NCBI GenBank assembly: GCA_964570685.1 | Contig: CAZMZC010000004.1 | Span: forward strand, 28,398 to 92,397 | Reading direction: 5' to 3' | DNA: 64,000 nucleotides | From: UBA1189 sp964570685 | Lineage (GTDB): Bacteria; Bacteroidota; Bacteroidia; Bacteroidales; Bacteroidaceae | Part shown: piece after piece, positions 16,816 through 26,075 of the stretch | How the letters are laid out: the number at the start of each line of letters is the position of its first letter | How positions within the stretch are numbered: position 1 is the stretch's first letter | The notes under the pieces: generated by a model | Told to the model about the DNA's origin: nothing | Databases searched by the model: none | What the model saw: the letters and a program-made list of their open reading frames with translations, nothing else | Position numbers and translations under genes: made by a program

Positions 16816-18381
16816 ATGGTACACAAGTATGACTTCCTCGTTATCGGCTCAGGATTAGCCGGAATGAGTTTTGCGCTCAAGGTAGCGCACAAGGGCAAGG
16901 TAGCGCTCATTTGCAAGGCTGGACTTGAAGAGGCCAACACTTATTACGCACAGGGTGGTATCGCTGCGGTTACCGATCTCACGGTAGACAAATTTGACAA
17001 GCACATCGAAGACACGATGATTGCCGGCGATCACATCAGTGACCCTGCGGCTGTGGAGAAGGTGGTCAAGGGTGCTCCGGCACAGATAGAGGAACTCATC
17101 CGTTGGGGAGTTGATTTTGACAAGAAGGCGGACGGCGACTTTGATCTTCACAAGGAGGGAGGACACTCGGAGTTCCGTATCCTGCATCACAAGGATAATA
17201 CGGGTGCCGAGATACAGACCTCGCTTATCGAAGCTGTGAAGGAGCATCCCAATATCACCGTCTTTACCAACCACTTTGCCGTGGAGATCATCACCCAGCA
17301 CCACATGGGCATTATCATCACCCGCCACACTTCGGGCATCCGCTGCTATGGGGCCTACGTACTTAATGAGGACAACGGTGTGGTCGATACCTTCCTTTCC
17401 AAGGTCACCGTGATGGCTACCGGAGGATGCGAGGCAGTGTACCGGCAGACCACCAATCCGCTCGTTGCTACAGGCGACGGTATAGCTATGGTATACCGTG
17501 CCAAGGGCGTAGTGAAGGATATGGAATTCATACAATTTCATCCTACGGCTCTGTTCCACCCTGGCGACCGTCCCTCATACCTCATCACCGAGGCCATGCG
17601 TGGCTACGGTGGCGTGCTCCGTACCAAAGATGGCAAGGAGTTTATGCACAAGTACGACCCGCGCCTTTCGCTTGCTCCGCGCGACATCGTGGCCCGTGCC
17701 ATTGACAATGAGATGAAGACCCGTGGTGACGAACACGTATACCTTGACGTCACCCATAAAGACCCCGAGGAGACTAAGGCACACTTTCCTAATATCTACA
17801 AAAAGTGCCTTTCCATCGGTATTGACATCACTAAAGACTATATCCCCGTGGCTCCAGCAGCACACTATCTGTGTGGTGGCATCAAGGTGGATCTCGACGG
17901 GCAGAGCAGTATACGTCGCCTCTATGCCATTGGCGAGTGTTCATGTACTGGTTTGCACGGTGGTAACCGCCTTGCCTCCAACTCGCTCATTGAGGCCATT
18001 GTCTATGCCGATGCAGCAGCCAAGCATGCTTTGAGTGTGCTCGAGCGTTACGACTACAATGAAGACATCCCCGAATGGGACGACGAGGGCACCATCAGCA
18101 CCGAAGAACGCGTGCTCATCACCCAAAGTATGAAAGAGGTGAACCAGATTATGGAGGCTTACGTGGGTATTGTGCGTAGCAATACCCGCCTCACCCGTGC
18201 GTGGAACCGCCTAGATATCCTCTATGAAGAGACAGAAGCCCTCTTCAAGCGCAGCAAGGCCACACGCGAGCTATGCGAACTGCGCAATATGATCAATGTA
18301 GGCTATCTTATCACTCGTCAAGCTATGGAACGTAAGGAGAGTCGCGGATTGCACTATACTATAGACTATCCGAAGCGGTAA
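16816..18381 (+). CDS. nadB: L-aspartate oxidase
   Basis: FAD enzyme oxidising L-aspartate to iminoaspartate, the first step of de novo NAD synthesis; 521 aa. The FAD-binding Rossmann motif is DFLVIGSGLAGMSFA at residues 5-19. Other family features are YYAQGGIAAV, the HTGREGGH-equivalent HKEGGHSEFRILH, DMEFIQFHPTAL, and AIGECSCTGLHGGNRLASNS. The C-terminal helical domain (about 420-521) completes it. queG follows after 35 bp and may be co-transcribed. nadA and nadC are not in the window. Confidence 0.96.
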   Translation: MVHKYDFLVIGSGLAGMSFALKVAHKGKVALICKAGLEEANTYYAQGGIAAVTDLTVDKFDKHIEDTMIAGDHISDPAAVEKVVKGAPAQIEELIRWGVDFDKKADGDFDLHKEGGHSEFRILHHKDNTGAEIQTSLIEAVKEHPNITVFTNHFAVEIITQHHMGIIITRHTSGIRCYGAYVLNEDNGVVDTFLSKVTVMATGGCEAVYRQTTNPLVATGDGIAMVYRAKGVVKDMEFIQFHPTALFHPGDRPSYLITEAMRGYGGVLRTKDGKEFMHKYDPRLSLAPRDIVARAIDNEMKTRGDEHVYLDVTHKDPEETKAHFPNIYKKCLSIGIDITKDYIPVAPAAHYLCGGIKVDLDGQSSIRRLYAIGECSCTGLHGGNRLASNSLIEAIVYADAAAKHALSVLERYDYNEDIPEWDDEGTISTEERVLITQSMKEVNQIMEAYVGIVRSNTRLTRAWNRLDILYEETEALFKRSKATRELCELRNMINVGYLITRQAMERKESRGLHYTIDYPKR

Positions 18382-18416
18382 GCTAGGTAAGAAGAGCTAT
18401 TGGTTTTGAGGCAAGC

Positions 18417-19346
18417 ATGTGTATGAGGGGTAAGATTGAGGCCGAGGCGCTGCGCCTTGGGTTCACTGCCTGCGGTTTCGCTGCAGCTGAGCCTGTAAGC
18501 GGGGAGGTGGCTCACGAGGTCGACCATTGGGTGGAGCAGGGCTACCATGCTGGGATGGGCTATATGGAGCGCAACCGCGAGCTTCGCCTCGACCCTACGC
18601 TGTTGGTGCTCGGATGCCGTACGCTCATCGTCGTGGCTCTCAACTATTATCCTCAGCGGCTACTGCCTAAGGAGGGCTACCAGATAGCCTACTATGCCTA
18701 TGGCAAGGACTATCACCGCGTGGTGAAGGATAAGCTGCACCAGTTGCTTGTCTACATCCGTACTCTCGCTCCTGACGTCAAGGGGCGTGCCTTCTGCGAC
18801 ACGGCTCCCCTGCTCGAACGCTATTGGGCCGTGAAGGCTGGGCTGGGCTTTATAGGACGAAACCGCACCCTCATCATCCCTGGGCAAGGAAGCTACTGCT
18901 TTTTGGGAGTGCTGGCAATTGATGCACGGGTAGATGTTCATACCATGCCATCGACCCATGCCGAGAGTACTTGTATGGGTTGCGACCGTTGCCTCAAGGC
19001 CTGCCCTACGGGTGCCTTGACTCGCGATGGCATCGACTGCCGCCGGTGCCTCTCGTACCTCACCATCGAGCATCGGGGGGCATTTCCCCGTGAGGTAGTC
19101 GGAAAACTAGATAAGCGTATCTATGGGTGTGACACCTGTCAGCAGGTGTGCCCACACAACAGCAAGGCTGCTCCCACTTCAGAGCCTCTCTTCACAATGT
19201 CACCGGATGTGGCTGCATTAACTCCCGTACAATGGCAGCAACTTACCCCTGAACAATATGCGGTTCTCTTTAAGGATAGTGCTATGGAGCGGGCTGGATA
19301 TGAAGGTCTGTGCCGTAATATAGGGTTCGTAACGAAAAAGTGTTAA
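18417..19346 (+). CDS. queG: Epoxyqueuosine reductase
   Basis: Cobalamin and iron-sulfur enzyme reducing epoxyqueuosine to queuosine in tRNA, the last step of the pathway; 309 aa. The two [4Fe-4S] motifs are present as CMGCDRCLKACPTGAL and CDTCQQVCPHN, with a further Cys pair in DGIDCRRCLSYLTIE. The N-terminal domain has DTAPLLERYWAVKAGLGFIGRN, a QueG signature. Length is near the shorter family members. The start could be 18417 or the Met at 18423. Confidence 0.93.
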   Translation: MCMRGKIEAEALRLGFTACGFAAAEPVSGEVAHEVDHWVEQGYHAGMGYMERNRELRLDPTLLVLGCRTLIVVALNYYPQRLLPKEGYQIAYYAYGKDYHRVVKDKLHQLLVYIRTLAPDVKGRAFCDTAPLLERYWAVKAGLGFIGRNRTLIIPGQGSYCFLGVLAIDARVDVHTMPSTHAESTCMGCDRCLKACPTGALTRDGIDCRRCLSYLTIEHRGAFPREVVGKLDKRIYGCDTCQQVCPHNSKAAPTSEPLFTMSPDVAALTPVQWQQLTPEQYAVLFKDSAMERAGYEGLCRNIGFVTKKC

Positions 19347-19392
19347 ACATAGTTTTGCCATTTTAGGCACGGCAAAGGGTGGCAAGAATAAA

Positions 19393-19435
19393 AATCGAGG
19401 ATGTATCAGCAATTGATACATCCTCGATTATAATC
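19393..19435. terminator. Strong bidirectional terminator between queG and the SulP gene
   Basis: A perfect 16-bp stem (19393-19408 with 19414-19429) with a 5-base loop, lying between convergent genes. Confidence 0.8.
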
Positions 19436-19449
19436 CTGGGGCATTGTTA

Positions 19450-21144
19450 TTACTTACTCTTAGTGTCGAGTTCTTGTGTCAGAACCTTGGCACGCTCCAG
19501 AGCGATGGTAATGTGGCTACAGATGTTCTCTTTGCCTATGAGGTCATCGAAACCAGCTTTGGTGAGAACGCTGAGTACCTTGTCATTGACGCCTGAGAGG
19601 ACGATGTGCACATCTTTCTTCAGGCACTTCTTACAGAGATTCGTAAGGTTGTGTACACCTGTAGAGTCGATAAACGGAACTTTTCGCATACGGATGATGC
19701 GTACAGCGGGATGTTTGCCTACGTCGTTCATCACCTCCTCAAAACGGTTGGCTATACCAAAGAAATAAGGACCGTTGATCTCATATACCTCCACGCGATC
19801 AGGAATGACGAGATGCTCATTATTGTAGGGTAGGTCGCTATCGGCATTGAGGTCAATTTCTTCCGTTTCCACCGATACTTTGGTCACTTCAGACATACGG
19901 CGCATGAAGAGCAAGCAAGCAATGAGGATGCCCACTTCGATAGCCACAGTGAGGTCGAAGATAACGGTAAGGAAGAAGGTGACGAGCAGTACGGTGATGT
20001 CGCTCTTGGGGTTCTTCAGAATGGCCTTGAAGCTGCGCCACTCGCTCATGTTGTACGAAACTACCACCAGGATGCCTGCCAGGCACGACATGGGGATGTA
20101 CTTGGCCAACGGCATGAGGAAGAAGTAAATGAGCAATAGCACCAAAGCATGGATGATACCAGCAATGGGGGTGCGTCCGCCGTTGTTGATGTTGGTCATC
20201 GTGCGGGCAATGGCTCCGGTGGCAGGAATACCACCGAAGAGCGAGCAGGCCATATTGGCAATACCCTGTCCTACAAGTTCCTGGTTGCTATCGTGCTTGT
20301 CGCCTATCACACCATCGGCCACAGCAGCCGAAAGCAATGACTCTATAGCGCCCAGCATGGCAATAACAAGGGCGGGTGACATGAGTTTGGTAAACACTTC
20401 CCACGTAATCTTGGGTACTTCGGGAGTAGGCATGTCAGGATTGATGGTGAAGCGGTCGCCGATAGTCTCGATGGTTGTCACGCCGGCATAGTTCTTCAGG
20501 AGCAAAGCCACCACGGTCATCAGAATGATGGCAAGCAGTGAGCCGGGCAATTTCTTGCTTATCTTAGGGGTATATACGATAATCAGGATGCTTCCCAGTC
20601 CTATGAGCAGGGGCCATATGTTCATCGTATTGAAATGCTGGAAGTATACTATCCACTTACTTACGAAATCGGTAGGAACATCGGCAATCTGCATGCCAAA
20701 AAGGTCTTTGATCTGTGTAGTGAAGATGGTGAGTGCGATACCGCTCGTGAAGCCCACGATAATGGGGTAGGGGATGTACTTGATGATAGTACCCACACGC
20801 AGCACACCCATCAGAATGAGGAAGATACCTGCCATGAAGGTGGCGATGATGAGTCCGTTCATGCCATAATCGGCGATGATACCGAAGACAATGACGATGA
20901 AGGCTCCCGTAGGACCACCGATCTGCACCTTACTACCGCCAAACACGGAGATGAGCAGACCTGCTATAATGGCTGTGATGATACCCTTCTCGGGGGTAAC
21001 TCCCGACGCGATGCCGAAAGCGATGGCAAGCGGCAGCGCTACGATACCGACAATGATACCGGCCATGAGATCCGACATGAACGTGGCTTTGTTGTAACCC
21101 TTCAAACAGGCGAACAACTTAGGTTGGAATTCAAACAATTTCAT
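19450..21144 (-). CDS. SulP-family anion transporter with STAS domain
   Basis: Inner-membrane SLC26/SulP permease of 564 aa. The N-terminal transport domain (about residues 20-425) has 10-14 hydrophobic helices and the motifs IVGIVALPLAIAFGIASG and GGIPATGAIARTMTN. A cytosolic STAS domain (about 445-555) follows, with MRKVPFIDSTGVHNL. Substrates in the family include sulfate, bicarbonate and dicarboxylates; the sequence alone does not decide. It is monocistronic, with a terminator after it and a TAATTTTG promoter element upstream. Confidence 0.93.
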   Translation of the reverse strand: MKLFEFQPKLFACLKGYNKATFMSDLMAGIIVGIVALPLAIAFGIASGVTPEKGIITAIIAGLLISVFGGSKVQIGGPTGAFIVIVFGIIADYGMNGLIIATFMAGIFLILMGVLRVGTIIKYIPYPIIVGFTSGIALTIFTTQIKDLFGMQIADVPTDFVSKWIVYFQHFNTMNIWPLLIGLGSILIIVYTPKISKKLPGSLLAIILMTVVALLLKNYAGVTTIETIGDRFTINPDMPTPEVPKITWEVFTKLMSPALVIAMLGAIESLLSAAVADGVIGDKHDSNQELVGQGIANMACSLFGGIPATGAIARTMTNINNGGRTPIAGIIHALVLLLIYFFLMPLAKYIPMSCLAGILVVVSYNMSEWRSFKAILKNPKSDITVLLVTFFLTVIFDLTVAIEVGILIACLLFMRRMSEVTKVSVETEEIDLNADSDLPYNNEHLVIPDRVEVYEINGPYFFGIANRFEEVMNDVGKHPAVRIIRMRKVPFIDSTGVHNLTNLCKKCLKKDVHIVLSGVNDKVLSVLTKAGFDDLIGKENICSHITIALERAKVLTQELDTKSK

Positions 21145-21224
21145 AGTGAAAAAATGTCTATATATGCTAATACCTTATATATATACTTTATACAGGACTC
21201 AGGTGAAAGTGATAATTGACGGTG

Positions 21225-21232
21225 CAAAATTA
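21225..21232 (-). promoter_or_regulatory. -7 box of the SulP transporter gene
   Basis: TAATTTTG on the minus strand, 80 bp upstream of the start. Confidence 0.45.
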
Positions 21233-21410
21233 CGACGTTTTCACGAATTATTCGGTACAATTCTTAAAAAATCTTTCATGGAATGCGTGGATGCGTTTTT
21301 TGACTCGCAGAGAAAAGTGCAAGTAGACTTGCCTTTTCGCCCGCTTATTTGTACCTTTAGGCCGCTTCGCAGACAGAAATTAGGCGGCGGCTCGGAAATG
21401 TTCAAATAAA

Positions 21411-21442
21411 TTTGCGTTTTCTCTCGCCTTGCACTAATTTTG
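21411..21442 (+). promoter_or_regulatory. Promoter of the U32-family gene
   Basis: TTTG (21411-21414), 20 bp, then TAATTTTG (21435-21442). The ATG follows only 5 bases later, implying a leaderless transcript. Confidence 0.6.
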
Positions 21443-21447
21443 CCCAC

Positions 21448-22743
21448 ATGAATCGGAAAGACTTTGAAATAATGGCTCCCGTAGGCTCGCGCGAATCGCT
21501 GGCTGCTGCCATTCAGGCGGGTGCCGACAGTATATACTTCGGTATTGAGAATCTCAATATGCGTGCCCGCTCGGCCAGTACGTTCAGTATTGATGATCTG
21601 CGTGAGATAGCGGCTACGTGTGACGAACATGGCGTGAAGAGCTACCTTACGGTCAATACTATTATCTATGATGAGGACATCGCTCTGATGCGTACCATTA
21701 TTGATGCCGCTCACGAGGCGGGCATATCGGCCGTCATCGCTGCCGACGTGGCGGTAATGGACTACTGTAACCGCATAGGGCAGGAGGTGCACCTGAGCAC
21801 ACAGCTCAACATCAGTAATGCTGAGGCACTCAAGTTCTACGCCCGCTTTGCCGACGTGGTGGTGCTGGCCCGCGAGCTCAACCTCAAGCAAGTGGCAGCT
21901 ATCTATAAGACCATCCAGGACGAGCAGATACGCGGTCCGAAGGGTGAACTCATCCGTATTGAGATGTTCTGCCACGGGGCGCTCTGCATGGCTGTCTCGG
22001 GCAAGTGCTATCTGAGTCTGCACGAGCTGAACGCATCGGCCAATCGTGGTGCCTGCATGCAGGTGTGCCGCAGAGGCTACGGTGTGGCAAGAGAGGAACC
22101 TGCCTATCTCCTTAGCGAGGTGGATAGCCCCGCTGACCCCATTGAGTTGGAGGTTGACAACAAGTATGTCATGTCGCCCAAGGACCTCAAGACCATCCGC
22201 TTCATGGATGAGATGATGGATGCTGGCGTGCGTGTGTTCAAGATAGAGGGACGTGCCCGCGGTCCTGAATATGTGAAGACCGTGGTGGAGTGCTACAACG
22301 AGGCCATAAACAGCTACCTGGATAGTACGCTCACTGAAGAGAAAAAGGATGAGTGGGACCGCCGTCTGGCCACGGTATTCAATCGCGGTTTCTGGAATGG
22401 CTACTACTTGGGGCAGCGCCTGGGCGAGTGGACGCGCAACTACGGCTCGGCCGCTACAGAACGCAAGGTGTATGCTGGCAAGGGAATCCGCTACTTCTCA
22501 AACATCGGTGTGGCGGAGTTTCTTATCGAAGCTACCGAACTGCATGTGGGCGACAAACTGCTCATCACGGGACATACTACGGGTGCCATGTACCTCACGT
22601 TGGATGAGGCACGCGTAAACCTCAAACCTGTAGACACGGTAAAGAAGGGCGTACATGTGTCGTTCAAGGTACCCGACCGTATACGCCCGAACGATAAATT
22701 GTATCTCATACGCTCTACCGGGGTGAATGATAAGGCTAATTGA
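21448..22743 (+). CDS. Peptidase U32 family protein (TrhP/YegQ-like)
   Basis: 431 aa. The N-terminal barrel begins EIMAPVGSRESLAAAIQAGA, and the family signature with conserved cysteines is FCHGALCMAVSGKCYLS followed by NRGACMQVCRRGY. U32 proteins such as TrhP and RlhA take part in prephenate-dependent hydroxylation of RNA rather than proteolysis. This member looks nearest to the TrhP (tRNA U34) type, by length and motif, but that is a judgement. The start at 21448 is preferred to 21412 because the promoter lies between; the Met at 21472 is an alternative. The next gene begins 20 bp after the stop, so the two may form an operon. Confidence 0.87.
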   Translation: MNRKDFEIMAPVGSRESLAAAIQAGADSIYFGIENLNMRARSASTFSIDDLREIAATCDEHGVKSYLTVNTIIYDEDIALMRTIIDAAHEAGISAVIAADVAVMDYCNRIGQEVHLSTQLNISNAEALKFYARFADVVVLARELNLKQVAAIYKTIQDEQIRGPKGELIRIEMFCHGALCMAVSGKCYLSLHELNASANRGACMQVCRRGYGVAREEPAYLLSEVDSPADPIELEVDNKYVMSPKDLKTIRFMDEMMDAGVRVFKIEGRARGPEYVKTVVECYNEAINSYLDSTLTEEKKDEWDRRLATVFNRGFWNGYYLGQRLGEWTRNYGSAATERKVYAGKGIRYFSNIGVAEFLIEATELHVGDKLLITGHTTGAMYLTLDEARVNLKPVDTVKKGVHVSFKVPDRIRPNDKLYLIRSTGVNDKAN

Positions 22744-22763
22744 TAGTTAAATATAGAAGTACC

Positions 22764-24530
22764 ATGAAAAAGACACTACTGCTGGCTGCTCTTATTGGCA
22801 CCGCATGCTTGGCTCATGCCCAAGATACTTTCACAGAAACCCCCGACCACAAGACACCTGTAGCAGAGGAATGGAAGGGCGTTAAGAACATCCGTGCCGC
22901 TTGGGGCACCAGCGATGTACGCTACGACTGGCACGCGATGCCCGACACCAAGGCGCTGAAATGCTCAGAGATACTCACTGCCTGGCGCGGCGAGCGTGTG
23001 AGCACGCAGGCCTTCATCTATAGCGGAGTAGCTACCGACAGTGTGGCTCCCGTGAGCTTCCAGCTTAGCACCTTCAAGAACGGACGTCATACCCTCCCTG
23101 CCGAAGCAGTGAAGGCTTCTTTCGTACGCTATGTGAAGACCGATGCATGGAGCACTCCTGACGGACGTGGCGCAGGCTGTGGTCATCGCCCCGACCATAC
23201 CATTTACGACTCGGCCATGGTAGCCGATATGATTGACCCGCATATAGAGGCTATTGCTATGGATGCCATGAGCACCCGCTCGGTATGGGTAAGCTGCCAG
23301 ATACCTGCTGATGCTGTACCCGGCATGTATAGCGGTACACTCACCATCAAGGCAGGTAAGCGCAATGTAGCCAAGCTGCCCTTGAGTATCAAGGTCATCG
23401 GCCGCACCTTGCCCGCACCTAAGGACTGGGCCTTCCACCTCGACCTGTGGCAGAATCCCTTTGCCGAAGCCCGCTACTACGGCACACCATTGTGGAGTGA
23501 TGCTCACCTCGAGGCCATGCGCCCTTCGATGGAGATGTTGGCTGCTGCTGGACAGAAGGTCATTACCGCCAGTATCATGCACAAGCCGTGGAATGGTCAG
23601 ACTGAAGACCACTTTGACTCTATGGTGACATGGACGAAGAATCTTGACGGCACGTGGGAGTTTGGCTTCGATGTGTTTGACCGCTGGATAGAGTTTATGA
23701 TGAGTTGTGGCATCACGGAGCAGATCAACTGTTTTTCCATGATACCTTGGGCCCTCAGCTTCCCCTACTACGATGTAGCTACCAACCGCATGCAGGTGTT
23801 GCGTGCTGCTCCTGGCGATGCCGCCTATGAAGATATGTGGGTAGCCATGCTCAAGGCCTTCTCACAGCATCTGCGCGAGAAAGGCTGGTTCTCCATCACC
23901 ACCATTGCTATGGACGAACGTCCTATGCAGGCTATGCAGCGTGCTATGGCTGTTATCCGTAAGGCCGACCCCGAGTTTAAAGTGTCATTGGCCGGTAACT
24001 ACCACCCCGAGATAGAGGCGGGTCTCTACGACTACTGCATCGCCTTGGAACAGGGCGAACTGTTGCCCCGTGAGGTTCTCGATCGTCGTAAGGCCGAGGG
24101 TAAGAAGACCACTGTATATACCTGTTGCTCCACCCATCGCCCCAACACCTTCACCTTCTCCGTACCCGCTGAAGGCTCTTGGTATGGCTTCTATGCTGCC
24201 CATTCGGGCTACGATGGCTATCTGCGCTGGGCCTACAACAGTTGGACGAAATATCCTCTTCACGACACCCGCTTCCGATCATGGCCTGCAGGTGATACTT
24301 ACATGGTATATCCCTATGGCCGTAGTTCGGTACGCTTCGAGAAACTCGTTGAGGGTGTGCAGGCTTGTGAGAAAGCGCGTATCCTGCGCGAGGAGTTCAC
24401 CGCAGCCGGTAACACCGCGGCATTAGCTGAGCTGGATGCCTTGCTTAGCCGCTACAATCTCGATAGCCAGCACGCCGATGACTACCCCACATTCATTCGT
24501 GAGGGGCAGGAGGGATTGAATAAATGGTAA
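22764..24530 (+). CDS. Secreted GH123/DUF4091-like glycoside hydrolase
   Basis: 588 aa with a clear signal peptide (MKKTLLLAALIGTACLAHA). After an N-terminal beta-rich domain (about 20-215) a DUF4091/GH123-type barrel follows. It contains DLWQNPFAEARYYG, a likely catalytic Asp-Glu pair in TTIAMDERPM, and the C-terminal GYDGYLRWAYNSW with FRSWPAGDTYMVYP. GH123 enzymes are N-acetyl-beta-galactosaminidases using substrate-assisted catalysis; whether this one has that specificity is inferred. The start at 22764 is chosen for the signal peptide. It sits close behind the U32 gene and apart from the pectin locus. No lipobox is seen, so a periplasmic location is likely. Confidence 0.78.
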   Translation: MKKTLLLAALIGTACLAHAQDTFTETPDHKTPVAEEWKGVKNIRAAWGTSDVRYDWHAMPDTKALKCSEILTAWRGERVSTQAFIYSGVATDSVAPVSFQLSTFKNGRHTLPAEAVKASFVRYVKTDAWSTPDGRGAGCGHRPDHTIYDSAMVADMIDPHIEAIAMDAMSTRSVWVSCQIPADAVPGMYSGTLTIKAGKRNVAKLPLSIKVIGRTLPAPKDWAFHLDLWQNPFAEARYYGTPLWSDAHLEAMRPSMEMLAAAGQKVITASIMHKPWNGQTEDHFDSMVTWTKNLDGTWEFGFDVFDRWIEFMMSCGITEQINCFSMIPWALSFPYYDVATNRMQVLRAAPGDAAYEDMWVAMLKAFSQHLREKGWFSITTIAMDERPMQAMQRAMAVIRKADPEFKVSLAGNYHPEIEAGLYDYCIALEQGELLPREVLDRRKAEGKKTTVYTCCSTHRPNTFTFSVPAEGSWYGFYAAHSGYDGYLRWAYNSWTKYPLHDTRFRSWPAGDTYMVYPYGRSSVRFEKLVEGVQACEKARILREEFTAAGNTAALAELDALLSRYNLDSQHADDYPTFIREGQEGLNKW

Positions 24531-24597
24531 AATGAAGGTGTGCACGTTTTTTTTGAGAAAAACTGCTATTTGTGTGCATACTTCCCGTAGATTTTGT

Positions 24598-24605
24598 TAA
24601 CTTTG
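24598..24605 (+). promoter_or_regulatory. -7 box of pyrE
   Basis: TAACTTTG, 29 bp upstream of the pyrE ATG; it excludes the open-frame start at 24572. Confidence 0.55.
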
Positions 24606-24634
24606 CGATTGTTTTAATAAGAAAAAGATTCGGT

Positions 24635-25267
24635 ATGAAAACCCTTGAAAAAATTTATGCAGAGAAACTGCTGAGAATCAAAGCCATTAAGTTGCAACCC
24701 TCAAACCCCTTCACTTGGGCATCGGGTTGGAAGTCGCCTTTTTATTGCGACAACAGAAAAACACTCTCTTATCCTGGATTGCGCGACTTTATCAAGATTG
24801 AGTTTGCACGTGTTATTCAAGAACGTTTCGGACAGGTAGATGCCATTGCCGGTGTAGCTACAGGTGCCATTGCTATGGGTGCTCTCGTAGCCGACCTGCT
24901 CAACCTCCCCTTTGTATATGTGCGTTCGGCTCCTAAAGACCATGGTTTGGAAAACCTTATCGAAGGTGACCTCCGTCCTGGTATGAAGGTGGTAGTCGTT
25001 GAGGACCTCATCTCTACGGGTGGAAGTAGCCTCAAGGCTGTGCAGGCAGTGCGCAACAACGGTTGCGACGTTATCGGTATGGTAGCATCATATACTTATG
25101 GCTTCGATGTGGCCAAGAAGGCTTTCGAGGAGGCTGATGTAGAGCTCATCACGCTGACCAACTATGAAGCAGTGCTTGAGGTTGCTCTGGAGACTGGCTA
25201 TATTACTGAAGATGAACTTCCTATGCTTGAAGAATGGCGTAAGGATCCCGCTCATTGGAATGCATAA
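24635..25267 (+). CDS. pyrE: Orotate phosphoribosyltransferase
   Basis: Pyrimidine synthesis enzyme joining orotate to PRPP to give OMP; 210 aa, normal length. The PRPP-binding loop is VVVVEDLISTGGSS (about residues 117-130), and FTWASGWKSPFYCDNR is the N-terminal family signature. VATGAIAMGALVADLL is also typical. The start at 24635 follows a TAACTTTG promoter element. The SRPBCC gene follows after 17 bp, a pairing I recognise from other Bacteroidales. Confidence 0.96.
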   Translation: MKTLEKIYAEKLLRIKAIKLQPSNPFTWASGWKSPFYCDNRKTLSYPGLRDFIKIEFARVIQERFGQVDAIAGVATGAIAMGALVADLLNLPFVYVRSAPKDHGLENLIEGDLRPGMKVVVVEDLISTGGSSLKAVQAVRNNGCDVIGMVASYTYGFDVAKKAFEEADVELITLTNYEAVLEVALETGYITEDELPMLEEWRKDPAHWNA

Positions 25268-25284
25268 ACGATAATTGCAGTCTG

Positions 25285-25695
25285 ATGAATCAGTTTGAAA
25301 GCCAAGTGGTGGCTATCCCCTATAGCCAGCAGCGTGTGTATGATATGCTGTCAGACCTCTCGCATCTTGAGAGCGTAAAAGATCGTATACCGCAGGATAA
25401 GATAAAAGACCTGAAGTTCGATTGCGATACGGTGAGCATCAATGTAGCTCCTGTGGGTGACATAGCCTTCAGGGTGATAGAACGCGAGGAGCCCAAATGC
25501 GTGAAGTTGGAAGCTACCACATCGCCTATCCCGATTACCTTGTGGATACAGATGTTGCCCACTTCCGATGAAGCTAGCAAGATGAAGCTTACACTACGTA
25601 CAGAGCTTAACCCCTTTATTAAAGGAATGGTGCAGAAACCACTCCAAGAGGGCATAGAGAAGATTGCTGATATGCTTGCTCGCATCAACTATTAA
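25285..25695 (+). CDS. SRPBCC (START/Bet v1-like) family protein
   Basis: Small protein of 136 aa predicted to form a helix-grip fold for a hydrophobic ligand. The N-terminal part reads VVAIPYSQQRVYDMLSDLSH, the middle is rich in alternating strands, and a long C-terminal helix (QKPLQEGIEKIADMLARIN) is typical of the fold. No catalytic residues are recognisable. It follows pyrE closely and is probably co-transcribed; its function is unknown. Confidence 0.8.
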   Translation: MNQFESQVVAIPYSQQRVYDMLSDLSHLESVKDRIPQDKIKDLKFDCDTVSINVAPVGDIAFRVIEREEPKCVKLEATTSPIPITLWIQMLPTSDEASKMKLTLRTELNPFIKGMVQKPLQEGIEKIADMLARINY

Positions 25696-25751
25696 TTAGT
25701 ACATCCAAACTGTACCGAGTGGTATAGGTTTTTGAAAAACTCTTTTATTGT

Positions 25752-25766
25752 CCCCCCCCCCCCCCC
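25752..25766. repeat. Homopolymer of 15 C
   Basis: Fifteen consecutive C bases abut the terminator stem downstream of the SRPBCC gene. Such tracts slip in replication and in sequencing, so the length may vary. Confidence 0.8.
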
Positions 25767-25797
25767 TGCTCGCCGTGAGGCGGGCAGGGTTTTTATT
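25765..25797 (+). terminator. Terminator of pyrE/SRPBCC unit
   Basis: CCTGCTCGCC and GGCGGGCAGG pair with one G-T wobble around GTGA, followed by GTTTTTATT. Confidence 0.75.
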
Positions 25798-25981
25798 CTT
25801 ACAAAATGTAAGCATTTCGTTTAAAAGGCTTGACAAATGTAATTTCGCCTTTAGGACGCTTTTGGTGTCAATTATTGCTTTTTGTTGCTGTCCTCTCTTT
25901 TTCTGTATGTGTGAAAATATGTTTTACAACATAAAAGCGGCATTAGTCTTGCTTCTTTTATTCAAATAATTGTGTAAAAAG

Positions 25982-26012
25982 TTGCGATAATCCGCAAAAA
26001 TATGTACATTCG
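25982..26012 (+). promoter_or_regulatory. Promoter of the 1776-aa secreted protein gene
   Basis: TTG (25982-25984), 20 bp, then TACATTCG (26005-26012), followed by CTCGTTAAAATG. The same layout, with TACTTTCG and CCCGTTAAATG, precedes the second giant gene, supporting a real promoter variant with TTCG in place of TTTG. Confidence 0.5.
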
Positions 26013-26075
26013 CTCGTTAAAATGGAAATCACTAAATATCAAATTATCATTTTTATTAACCAAAATTACTACATT

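Larger units (their letters stand above)
21145..21447. other. Divergent intergenic region between the SulP and U32 genes
   Basis: 303 bp without a gene. It carries the promoter elements of both flanking genes; nothing else recognisable was seen. Confidence 0.6.
25696..26075. other. Intergenic region with poly-C tract, terminator and promoter
   Basis: 380 bp without a credible gene. It holds a 15-base C tract, an adjoining terminator hairpin, and the promoter of the giant secreted protein gene. A 73-residue open frame at 25748-25969 runs through the C tract and is not believed to be real. Confidence 0.6.

Noticed and set aside
25748..25969. 73-residue open frame downstream of the SRPBCC gene
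   Set aside because: It begins inside the C homopolymer and spans the terminator hairpin; no recognisable protein features.
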